From: Isoetes taiwanensis
Taxonomy: Eukaryota > Streptophyta > Lycopodiopsida > Isoetales > Isoetaceae
Direction: 5' to 3'
DNA: 64,000 bases
NCBI GenBank assembly: GCA_021234155.1
Contig: JAJEKV010000026.1
Span: forward strand, 4,703,244 to 4,767,243
This document shows, in pieces, positions 36,255-46,740 of the stretch. A model generated the notes under the pieces. That model had not been told where the DNA came from and did not search any database. It saw only the letters and a list, made by a program, of their open reading frames with translations. The translations under genes were made by a program, and so were the position numbers. Every line of letters begins with the position of its first letter. Positions within the stretch are counted from its first letter, which is position 1.

Positions 36255-36420
36255 CACTAAGACCCAAAAGAAAAACTACTGTGGAGAAGATGCCGAGCAA
36301 TGGAGAACGCATCTAAAGACGCATATATAGCCCTCGCCTTCCCCTCAAAATGGCGCATCCACGGCAGTCGACCGCATGCATTATCATTACAAGATAATCG
36401 AGGGACTCATTGTCTAGAAT
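36255..36420. repeat. R5 direct repeat, right copy
   Basis: Same order of blocks as 34,485-34,620, with an insertion of about 50 bp before CGCATGCATT. Ends near ATAATCGAGGGACTCATTG. Confidence 0.45.
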
Positions 36421-36499
36421 AAAGTAACTAGCCATCTTTCCGCCACCAAATTACTAGAATCGCCCCCCACAATATGAATCTTATTTCCAGGGACCCATT

Positions 36500-36735
36500 G
36501 TTTGCAGGTTCTACAAGCTTCAAATGTATCCTACTACTTTGTATATAGCAGGTAGAATTCAAATTATTAATAGTGTGATTGCTAGCATACATGTCTTCTC
36601 TTCCTTTGATATGGCGAACTTGGATACAAGATACGTTAAATCCTTATGGCTACTGCAAGGTTATGCTGCCGAGGTCTCCTCCTCCTCCTCATCATCATCA
36701 TCCTCCTCCTCCTCCTCCTCCAATATGATGTAAAA
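36500..36735 (+). pseudogene. LINE-E fragment (RT thumb block)
   Basis: TLYIAGRIQIINSVIASIHVFSS (36,530-36,600; here given only as the conserved AGR.Q..NSV block) is the segment that follows the reverse transcriptase core in plant LINEs. Only this block survives. It then runs into a triplet microsatellite, so the open frame's serine tract is repeat-encoded, not domain sequence. Confidence 0.55.
36676..36721. repeat. (TCC)n/(TCA)n microsatellite
   Basis: TCC units, four TCA units, then more TCC units, about 46 bp. Creates a serine run in one frame and a leucine/isoleucine run in another. Confidence 0.9.
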
Positions 36736-37735
36736 AGTACTGTTTATCTCAATATCTTCATAAAAGCTTATTGCACTACAATGATGCAGGACAAAGGACA
36801 TGATCAGAATAATCAGTTGGGCAAAAAGTATAATTTGCTGCTGTACAAATCACGTTTTAATCAACTAGTGGGGTATGAAATCCTACCAAATCCGCCTGAA
36901 AATTTGTTGTTTCGACCCAAAAAACTTAACCGAATATGATTATATCATACATCATCAGAAAGAACCCAGAGAGAGCTTTCCAACCCAATAAAAATCACTC
37001 AAAATGGAGTCCAAATTCAAAAGTTATGATAAAAATTATATTATCATCAAATCTGCATGGCAACAAGCACTTTGCAAAAAGGTATCTGGATTGAAAAGTA
37101 CAAAAAGAGATATCTATCTTGATAGATCTTGGTCAAGTCAAATGCCAAAGCTCTCTACATAAGCTTTCCAAGGAGCCCAAAATCTTCTGAATCTGACCTC
37201 TGTGCTCAAGTTATACGTGCAAGAACAATTCACCTTCTCTAGCTAGTGCTACTCTTCTTTATCTATTTTTAGTGACTTAGATATTATATACAATGGTTTG
37301 GTAAGAAAAACCTCTCATAGAAATCTTAGTTTTGATTAAAACCTTTTTTCTCCACCCAAAATTTTATATGAGGCATTTGCAAACGTAATCGCTATCTTTT
37401 TTATTTCTTCAATATAGAAGTAGCCAGTCTTGGGATTGTAGGTGATTAAATATCAGGATGTGGTGGATCCAATAGGATTGAATACCATATCAGCCAGGAC
37501 ATTATTTGTGCACTTGGCTGGATGTGATCTCTTAGTCTCTTTGGGTTGTGATTCTGATTGCCACCTTCCAGAAGGCTCCCACATGCACTCATTCATCATT
37601 TTGTTTCCAACAAAGTAAAGCATGAAATCACATACCATCTCAAATGCAACATTTGGTTTGTTTATAGTAAGCATTGCAACTCTATCGTCTACTTCTTCAT
37701 CTTCTTTTGAATTTCTAACTCTTCAAAAAGGGGTG
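36736..37735. other. AT-rich unassigned DNA
   Basis: Includes GAGCTTTCCAACCCAATAAA and GAGTCCAAATTCAAAAGTTA (36,973-37,030), and a second, looser run of the same kind at 37,160-37,215. This texture is typical of plant LTR debris, but no LTR pair was found. No gene. Confidence 0.3.
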
Positions 37736-37737
37736 CT

Positions 37738-38165
37738 TTGGAATGCCGCATTTCTCTACTGCCAGATAGTGGTAAGCATGGGGGACTCATGCCTTTCAAA
37801 CCTCACCTACACCATGGTCATGTGTCCACAATGCGTAACGATGGAGATCACATTTGCATGAAACATTATCTAAAACAATGCCTTAGAGTTGGTATAACAT
37901 TGCACTACAAAGACCAGATTAATTCTATGCTTGCCAAGGGTCCACAACAGTACTTGCTAACACATTTACTGATGAAAAGCGTAGAGTGATTGCCTCCATT
38001 CACATAGAAGCACAACGCCTCAAAATTGAAGCAGGCCGATGGGCCTGAGAGGAGCGAGAACATAGAGTCTATCAATACTGTAAAGATGAGTTCTTCGCTC
38101 TTTAGCACTGCCTAACATTTGAATCTATCTGGACATGCTATGAGGGGTTAGTTGCACCTAACCAA
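37738..38165 (+). pseudogene. LINE-F fragment, zinc-knuckle region
   Basis: Reading GQQYLLTHLLM-type sequence into RVIASIHIEAQRLKIEAGRWA (37,980-38,045), then a CKDEFFAL..CLTFESIWTCY stretch. This follows the RLRIE.GRW...C..C......H....CP pattern of LINE C-terminal domains that differ from LINE-A to E. Stops break it, and no RT core was seen. Assignment is by pattern only. Confidence 0.4.
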
Positions 38166-39105
38166 CCACTGCATGTGATGACAAACACATCGACAATATG
38201 AGCTCTAGGGTCTTACATTCACGCACATTTGACATGCAAGCTCAATTATACCCATGACCACCACATAACCATGTGGAAATATATTGCTTGTGAGCAAGCC
38301 TAATATTCCTTGGGTTCTTCCCTTAAAACCCCTCGAAATGAGGGTTTTTTAATTCCTTGTTCTTTAATTCTTAATTTGAGTCCTATGGGCCATTTGGTCT
38401 CCATGGATGATGAAATCCAATTTAATTGATTTCAATTTTGAAGTAGGATAAATGGACATGCCTATCACCAAGCAGCACATACTTACTCTTACCATGATAT
38501 AATAAAAGTAGTAGAGAAAACATCTATCAGTGAATAGAAGAGAAATTGGCAAGTAAATCAACATATATATGAAATTGATTCACATGTTGCATTGTCGAGG
38601 TTAGCGATCAATATGAGACAAAGCATATGCCCAATCGCTTACTCTCCTCTAAAACCCATGCAATGCGGTGCATTATAATCAGGGTTTTTTTAGATTTTGT
38701 AATGCTTTTGGGCATGGTTTTCCATGATTTGCGTCAGATTCATTGGGCCATACTAAATAGTATTTAGAGTGCAAATTTTCTCGAGCTGCTGATGTGGATT
38801 AGCTTTTAACAATCTAATGGTTCTTATGTCGAAATTCTTATTCATATGCATGAACCTGTGCCAAAGCTCGTTTTCCGTAAGCTCTTGTGGTATTTACCCG
38901 CCGTGGCCATCCGCCTCCCTCATCCTCATCCAATGCTTGTGGTATGGAAGTTTGCGCTCTTCTTACATCGCATAATCTTTCATGGCGTAAATTGAACAAT
39001 GCATGATACTTGTTATCAGAGCTTGCTGTTTTTATCGCTTATGCTTCATATTGCATTCATCTTTTAAACATTCTACGAAGTAAGCTATTTGGTCTTGATT
39101 CTCAA
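38166..39105. other. Unassigned DNA
   Basis: Nothing recognised. A short inverted AAAACCCCTCGAAATGAGGGTTTTTT stem at 38,326-38,352 (arms AAAACCCTC/GAGGGTTTT type) resembles the GGGTTTTCGAGGG motif of family P. Confidence 0.3.
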
Positions 39106-39685
39106 GATCCAAACGCGCAGAGATTTCTAGCATGGTGAAGTGGAGATGGAAAGAGATTCACATAACATCCCTCAACTTCCCTCTCGCTACCATTTGTGCC
39201 TTAGTGAACTCGAGCCTTAATCTCGCATGATCCAACTCGCTGTGACCGCTTAATCCGGATACGAAACTCCTCGCGATGGCGTACAACCAAACCTAGCATT
39301 ACACCTAGCATTAGAACTGCATGCCGTGCCCAACTCTTTTCTTTGAATACAAAACATTTCCACCGTGATTCATCTTCTTTAAACATCTCTGGCCGTAGCG
39401 TTGTGTTATTTGCTCTTGGTAACTCGTGGATTCAAACGCAGATTTCTAGCATGGTGAAGTGGAGATGGAAAGAGATCCGCTATAACATCCTCTTTCAACT
39501 TCCTCCGCTTACCATTTGTGCCTTAGTACTAACGAGCCTGTGACCGTGATGACCAAACCTCGCTGTAATCGCTTTAACCGATACCGAAAATCGGGTGATG
39601 GCAGTATTAAACCAAACCGTGCATTACACCTAGCATTAGAATCTGCATGCCGTGCCCAACTTTTCTTGGAATCTAAAACCTGCAT
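39106..39685. repeat. Direct tandem duplication, offset 323 bp
   Basis: 39,106-39,355 recurs at 39,429-39,683: GATTTCTAGCATGGTGAAGT, GGAGATGGAAAGAGAT, CATTTGTGCCTTAGT, CATTACACCTAGCATTAGAA, GCATGCCGTGCCCAAC. A weaker third echo (CATGGCGTGG..AATCCAAA) occurs at 39,690-39,900. Frames on both strands are not conserved between copies, arguing against coding. Confidence 0.8.
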
Positions 39686-42347
39686 AAACTCGCATGGCGT
39701 GGTGAATCCAAACCGCATTACATGTAGCATTACATCTAGCATTACATCCATCGAATACTCTTCAAACCGACTCCCTCGCATCAACCGATGTAACCGATAC
39801 CAACAAGAGAAAGCTTGATGATACTCACAAGGCTTGCTCCCCCGCAAACGCTAATCGCATTATCTAGCATAAACCTCCATGGCGTGGCCAATCCAAAACC
39901 CTAACAAGAGGTACCATGATAGTCGCCTACCGCTCCTCCCTCGCAAACGAACTCCCTCGTGAAAATGAAGCCATATCGAAAAACCCTAACCCTCGCCCCC
40001 AACAAATTTGCTCTATCTATTTTCTTAACAACTCAAATGATCGCACCTTCGTAAACTTTCATCCTTTATTCCCGAAAATAAAAATGGAACTCTTCCTCTC
40101 AAAACCACCATATTGCTACATATTGCTTTAACGGACCAACCATTGCTTTGCTAATATCCAATTACACCATGCTTGTGTTACTCTTATTATAATGCTACAT
40201 ATTTCAACCTTTACGTTTGTTTTTAATGGTCGCAGTTTCATTACAACACGGTAATGCACGAAATGCATCGCAGGCTCAACTCAACATCATCACGAATCGG
40301 AGTTATACAGCGTATGCATCACGCACGGTGATAAACCATCCCGGCGACAAGAAGATGTCACTGGCTCAAGAGGCAATAAATCAACTAACGCGGTTGAGGT
40401 ATTTTGCAATACATTACATGTAAACAAGTCTCCGCCACGCCAAGATCCCGGACCATCTAGCCCTATTAGAGATCCTAGTCCGGCGAGGCGATAAGGAAAG
40501 GAAAACAAACCTCATAGAAGATGATGATACGATTTGATTAGCATCCATACATCTAGTCCAAGTGACACGACACTCCGAATAACCAAAAGAAAAAAGAAGA
40601 AAAAGAACGGCGAAGCGTGGGAAAACAAGCTACAACTAACTAAAGGCCCAGCTTGGTGGAGATGCATCCATAACGATAGGAATTGGGGCGCAGATGTTGA
40701 TCCAAAGCTAATAGACAATATCTTGAGTTTTTATTGAGCATTTGTCAGCGCGTGATTAGTTGTACCGTGAGGTGGGTCAACCTAGATCACTTTGTACCTC
40801 TTTCAAGCCACGTACCTAAACCGAAAACAAGTAGGAGTCCGTGGAAGCCGCAGTATCGTCAAAAGTAGCCATGAGATGGAACACCATGCCACCGGGCCAA
40901 AATTATGCAGATTAATTAAAGGACAAGCCGCATTGCTTTGAAGGTATGTTAGGTTATTGTATGGTTGATTTTGGAAATTCCATTTCCGTAATGATAAAGA
41001 TAATGTCTCATCGAACTATGAGAGGAAAAGAAAGATATGTATGTATGGAGCAGGAGAAATAAAAAGATACTACCGGCTTAGACCCTAAGAACTTGCTCCC
41101 GAAAGTCTCATTACTTTTGCAAATTATCGCATCGTCCAATCGTCGTAGCCGCACCCGACATTCACAATCACTCTGAGATGATCAAGACAGAAAATTCTAT
41201 CCTCAAGACACAATGGGCTATACCTTACTAATGGCCAAAATGTAGACCAAAGAAGAGTTGGAAGTCGTGACATGATTTTAATGATGAACCCATTCCAAGC
41301 AACCCGCGGAGAAAGTATCCTTAGTTCCCATGGGGACCACCGGATAATAATCCAAAGACGCTCACGAGAGCTCACAGAAAGAACTATTTGCTATAATCCA
41401 CCAAGGTACTTTGACGAGCACCAAACTGGCACGAAGATCCGCATCTAAATCATCGTAGTTTATATTACATGCACTTCAAAAAACACAATTGTAGCTGGAG
41501 ATTTGGGTGATAACTAAAATTATGCTCACTAACCGTGAACTCATCCTTGCAGCTAATGACACTGCATTACCGGAATAATATAAGAATTGTCATCAAGTTA
41601 AAAAAATCTAGTATAATAACATATTTTTTCATTACATTCTTACTTGCTCAATCTCATGAAATTGTTTGGTTAACATGTGCGTTGGTAGAAGCCCCAAGAA
41701 TCACCTCCACTTGACAATCGCAATCATCTCCCCTCAAATAAGCAATAATGTGGAGCCCGGAATTATCGTGAGGTACCGAAAAGCCCAACAGCTTGAAGTT
41801 CAAGTTCGTTAGTTCCTCGCCATCAAGACAAATCCACCACCTCCACATGGCGAGGGATCCTATTGACGCTATGTCGCTAGGATAGTTGATACATCAATGA
41901 CATGCATTGTCTATGCAACAAACTGCGAACGACCGAGCTCAATTGAGAACTTCATGCTTGATGCAATACATCCGCTTGACATAGATCAACAAAGGCAATT
42001 ACGCGGCACAAATAAACAGTTAATCGCTTCAGATCGCTTTGATGTGCAAATCAACCAAGATTTGTATCAGATTCAAACCATTATCCACTTTAAGTACTCC
42101 AAAACTATTATAATACCTTATTTTCAATAACTCAATAAATTTCTAAATAAAATGCTTTATAGCATATATAATTATATTACATTATGCTTTAATATTATAG
42201 TTACTCAAAGTTTCATTTTACTATATCTTTATTCTTAATGTCAGATATTACATAACACATATTGCTACATGTTTTAAATGTCTTTTATATCTCCGTTTTT
42301 TTTAGGGCCCTAAGGCCAAAAATTTTTTTAGTATAATAACTAAACAC
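39686..42347. other. Unassigned DNA with several short open frames
   Basis: Open pieces at 40,217-40,423 (+), 40,534-40,737 (+), 41,124-41,375 (-) and 41,654-41,848 (-). The last two are tryptophan-rich and could be exons of one decayed minus-strand gene, but I recognise no domain. Treat as unproven. Confidence 0.3.
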
Positions 42348-42775
42348 ATAACTACCATTGACATTAATAAATATAACCATTGATCCAAATACATTTAAAT
42401 TAAAATCCCTCTAAACCCCTTTGGTTTGGGCATATTCACACCTGGGTGACGAGGGGATGTGAGCCCTCATAATTGTATCTTCTTGCACGTACCAAACTCA
42501 ACACACTATATAGTATTCCTAGTTTGAAATCTTATATATTTTAATCTTATTATACAAGATAGCAAATCTTGTAATTCTGCATACCCTACAAATGAGGAAC
42601 TTTTACGTGACGGTAGATTAAGGAATAAGGCTTAATATGCTAATCCAACAAATTTCTGCTATTCCTGAGTCACTTCGGTGGTGAATATGTTCCAAACCAA
42701 AGGGGGTTTAAGGGGGATTTTAATTTAAATGTGTTGGATCCAATGGTTATATTTATTAATGTCAATGGTAGTTAT
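42348..42775. mobile_element. Inverted-repeat element family M, complete copy 3
   Basis: 428 bp with near-perfect terminal inverted repeats of about 87 bp: ATAACTACCATTGACATTAA at the left end returns inverted at the right end, as do AAATATAACCATTG, ACATTTAAATTAAAATCCC and CCCCTTTGGTTTGG. Weaker pairing continues another ~20 bp inward (GCATATTCAC). The interior is non-coding, with no transposase. No target-site duplication was obvious. It has two diverged relatives at 16.0 and 18.1 kb. Confidence 0.85.
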
Positions 42776-44095
42776 ATTATTGTCCTCCTATCTACATCAT
42801 ATCCCTAGCTCAACAATACGATCCAAATTAACCATTCAACCTATCAAGATTGTTTAAAGACCAAAACCGGCTGCGGGTACCTATTCTTTATTTGAACTAC
42901 ATATTTCGTCTTTTTCTCCTCAAAGAAGAAAGTATAATGTTCTAAAACTAAAGAACTGCAAGGCTACTTTTCTTTAGATAAAGTTTAGCCAAAAGAAACT
43001 CATGCTTAAATTTCGCAATAATTCACCCTACATTTCTTCTACATCTATCCCAAGTCGACCCAGCTACAAAAAAATCACATATCGTAGAAGGGCCTACCAA
43101 GCCTATCCCCCATTTAAGAAAACTTGTGAACAAGTAGTCTCACTGCAAGAGAGCATCTTTGTCTGGCTACCCATCTCCAAGACCCGCACACAGAAAGGAA
43201 TGATTCATGCTTCACTGCTGATCCAGAAGCAGGGTGAGGTGGTGGTAGCCTCCCCTCCTCCATCACCCAGCCATTGGTGTTGTTGCTTTTCATCTCTCAC
43301 CCATTCACTTGGCTTAGCTTCAATCGTACCTGTAGTCTTAAAAAAAAAACGATTTTGTTAGGGTTCTATAAGTAATCAGAATGTCCAAATGTCATTTTGC
43401 GGCTAAGTCATAAGTGACCATGGGAGAAATCTTACCATTTCTTGTGAAATCACGATGCAATCAAACTATATCCCCTTTTCGCATCTGCTCAATGAGAAAT
43501 ATTGGGTCAACTAGTTCATATAGCTTTTATCATGGGTGTGATAATTGGTACATCAAGGTTGTATCTTTCTCGGTCCTCTCATACTAGAAAAAGTTCCAGG
43601 AGTGCACTGATGTCTAGATTGGATATTGATGGAACTGTCTCATGACATTCTGGACCTAGTTCATGCAGTTGAACAACTCTTATAACGTACTATCATGTGG
43701 CAAATAGCCAATATATTGAGTTGCTAAAATATACATATAGTAAGACTTGCTAAATCCTTCTCATCTGGCCAACTGGTCAGTGGAATCATTGTTCTATCCC
43801 TCTATAGCTCGACCAGAACAGAAGCACACTAAACAATTTTAGTTGTATCAAATATTTCTCATTATTAATTTTTTATTTACAGATGGCTAATACACATACA
43901 CATCTGCGAACTATGCACGAGAATGTTGATCATGTGACATCCTTTGTCATTGTAATGTTTTTTTAACAATTGTCTTTTCAGATGAACTACAGAGAGCATA
44001 ATGTTTTTTACAATGTAATACATATAAATCAAGGTTATTCTAAGTTTCTTTGTGATATGAATCTTAGATATTTTTGTGGTCTCCAATAACGATAC
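42776..44095. other. Unassigned DNA with a 119-codon frame
   Basis: A single + frame at 43,002-43,361 begins with ATG and has no recognised domain; it is Ser/Pro/Lys-rich and ends in a poly-A-encoded lysine run. No supporting context. Rest is AT-rich. Confidence 0.25.
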
Positions 44096-44235
44096 CATGA
44101 AATGGATATACCTATGAACAATCTATATGGTTACATGACACATGGTATGTGCTATAACTTTATTGTGAGACTCAACATTCACATTGTTAATCTTGTGAAT
44201 GCGACTTGGAGCGGTTCACTTATGAGGAAAAGGGG

Positions 44236-44320
44236 GAAGGCATTTTTACCAGCCCCTCGACCTGTAGAAGCTGGGAACACGATTGATTCCATAGGCCAGA
44301 GGGCTGGCAAGAATGCCTTC
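44236..44320. mobile_element. Tiny 85-bp inverted-repeat element
   Basis: Arms GAAGGCATTTTTACCAGCC and GGCTGGCAAGAATGCCTTC pair over 20 bp with two mismatches. It lies between two similar segments (44,140-44,215 and 44,455-44,525, both with CTTTAT.GTG..ACTC and ACATTCACATTGTT), so it may have inserted into one repeat of a tandem pair. Confidence 0.5.
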
Positions 44321-44539
44321 TTTTTTTTTCCTTTGCGCTATGCCAAGGAAACCATCGTCGCTCTTACCTACATCTTCCAGTTGATTATAAGAATGCACAT
44401 CGAGTTTCCTTCTGGGATGCATACATAGTTTCCTCGATGTAGCTTAAATGGTACATGGCGTCTGCTAAAACTTTATGGTGTTACTCGAGACATTCACATT
44501 GTTGCTAGAGTTTGGAGGCAACTTGGAGTTCTCCGTGTT

Positions 44540-44700
44540 ATGTGGCGTTCAATCATATACCATGGTAAGAGTGAAATGTTGATTTGCATGCCTTTACTCA
44601 AATTTGAATGGCTGATACTATATGGCATTCAACCATGCCCTATGCTAAGAGGGAAATGTTGATGCTCATGTCCTTACTATAATTTGAATGTAGCTTGGAG
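44540..44700. repeat. Two tandem ~80-bp units
   Basis: GGCGTTCAATCATATACCAT with GTAAGAGTGAAATGTTGAT recurs as GGCATTCAACCATGCCCTAT with CTAAGAGGGAAATGTTGAT, each followed by a TTTACT..AATTTGAATG block. Non-coding. Confidence 0.6.
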
Positions 44701-44981
44701 TGCTTCACGTTTTCAACCAAACACCTAAAGGGAAAATCTTGATTTGCATGCCTATACTTTCCCTTATCTTTTTATATGAGAAAGATCGATTGATCATACC
44801 AACAAATGTCCCTTTTTTTTTACAGTAAAGAATTCTATTAATGTTGAGTGGATGTTGCATGACTATATAGCAAATAGACACCCTCTTGCACAAAATAACA
44901 AATGCTTATGATATAAGAGACAAGGACTACTTAAGTTTGTGAAGACTTTGGAAACAATATAAAAGATTTGGATACCATTTA

Positions 44982-45124
44982 AAGTATCTAACCCATAGTT
45001 CACGATACTTCATCTGTCCTAGACAATCTTGTTGCATTTTGGGTGGTCCATCAGAGTATCTAAACTATAATTCATGATATTGCATCAGTTTCTTAGAGAA
45101 TCTTCTTACATTCTGGGTGGTCTT
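44982..45124. repeat. Two tandem 72-bp units
   Basis: AGTATCTAA, ATA.TTCA.GATA.T.CATC, AGA.AATCTT.TT and ATT.TGGGTGGTC recur once with scattered substitutions. Confidence 0.75.
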
Positions 45125-45480
45125 TGAAACCGTAGGCCCCGAGGGCAACATAATGGAGATGACATATCAATGGTACCAAAAGATGTGTGTAGATAAGGTG
45201 CTAGAGCATATCAATTTCCATCTAGAAACTTTGCAAAAGAAGACAAAACCATGTCTATTCTCGTCTGAGTTTTGTAGCATATCAAGGAGACGTATTTTGT
45301 AGAGATAAAATGAAACGTGCATGTTATAGTAGTCTTGAAATTGAAAGAACATAAAAAAGTTGTGAAGAAGATATTAAAAAAAAAAAAGGCAAATGGTAAA
45401 AGGATATAGAGAATAGTTGATTAGAACTAATAATAGATAGATTTGAAAATGCGGATATAATATCACTGAAGCAGCAATGA

Positions 45481-45580
45481 AATGGAATGGAATGGAATGG
45501 TTTTTATCGTCCACCGAGACCAATCAACCTATGGGACCCAATGAAGGAGCGCAACAGACTTATTACTATCCGAGTTAAAA
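45481..45580 (-). mobile_element. Family P fragment, copy 3, with (AATGG)4 end
   Basis: Four AATGG units, then TTTTTATCGTCCACCGAGAC and CAACCTATGGGACCCAATGA, matching the terminal ~100 bp of copies 1 and 2. The pentamer differs (AATGG, not AATAG) although the junction is the same. Confidence 0.65.
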
Positions 45581-46663
45581 AAGAGAATGTAAGAAATAAT
45601 ATGTGTGTAACTCATCTTACATATGTGAAATTAAAATATGTTGGTCACATCTACAATTGCCGTTGAAGGGGCTCCTCATTTAGGACTAGGTAAGAACATT
45701 CAAAAGTTATTGAATGCTCAAAACATGCAAAACTTATTGATGTTTGTGAATGGAAGAGCCATAAGAATTGGATGTACAAAATGTAGAAAGCTTGCAACTT
45801 GAGATAACGAATTCATCTGAACTTGTTGTACCGCTTGATATGATGTTCATTTAGCATCAGCACGTGAAAGAAACCATTATGATTTTGCACAATAATTTCT
45901 TAGATGTGGATAATTAGTGCATTAGTATTCGTATATTTAATGCCCATCTATCTTAAAAGCTCAAGCATTTAAACCTAGATCATTAGCAAAGGTGTATTTG
46001 GAAAAAAGGTTCATCTCACGAGGTTGCGGACATAAAAATCCATTATAATAATTACTATAAAATGCTCCAGCTATCGGCTAATGTTCGGGGAACCTATAAA
46101 GGACAAACCACATAGTCAGATATATTGGGTGCTTTCTAATATACGCATTGTGTGAAAGTCTAATGATATTGCCTTGTCATTCGTGTATAAAGTCTTCATT
46201 TCATTTCATTTTGCAATGCTATACATGGAGCTAGTTAGGACCACCTATAGAGTTGCTTCTACATTATAGATGCATTTACATGATGTTCTTTAAAAGAATG
46301 GTATAAAGCTTCACTTCATTTCTTTTTGCAATCTCTTTCCATTTTTTTGTAAGTGTTTTTGCATTTATGTAAGTTGAAAACAATGATGCCACTCTGCAAG
46401 ATTGATTGTAAAACATTTGGTTCAGGGTTCAAATAGGTAAACGTTGAATATATGTCCATTATATTAACGCATGCACTCCATTCGATCAGTCAATCTTTGA
46501 AAAATGTGTATTTCTATTCCCCTGCTAACTTCTTTTAGGAAAAGGAAATTTAAAACTCAATTTTATTTTTTTTATGGACGATCTACTTTTATGGTTGAGG
46601 TCACCGATATCTCAAAGATAATCAACATTCTAAATAAACAATTCAAGTTTCTTTGACAATTTC

Positions 46664-46740
46664 GATTAAGTATCAGAACCATGGATTTCAAAACGACAGG
46701 AGTCACTTTGATTAAGTATTGCAACCATGGATTTCAAATG
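46664..46740. repeat. Two tandem 46-bp units
   Basis: GATTAAGTATCAGAACCATG and GATTTCAAAACGACAGGAGT recur as GATTAAGTATTGCAACCATG and GATTTCAAATGATTATGAGT. Confidence 0.75.

Noticed and set aside
36524-36733. Protein with a long serine tract
   Set aside because: The tract is the TCC/TCA microsatellite read in frame; the upstream part is a LINE fragment.
41124-41848. Two-exon F-box-like gene on the minus strand
   Set aside because: Tryptophan-rich open pieces suggested it, but no F-box or Kelch motif could be read.
43002-43361. 119-codon + strand open frame as a real gene
   Set aside because: No domain, no codon or context support, and the end is encoded by an A-run.
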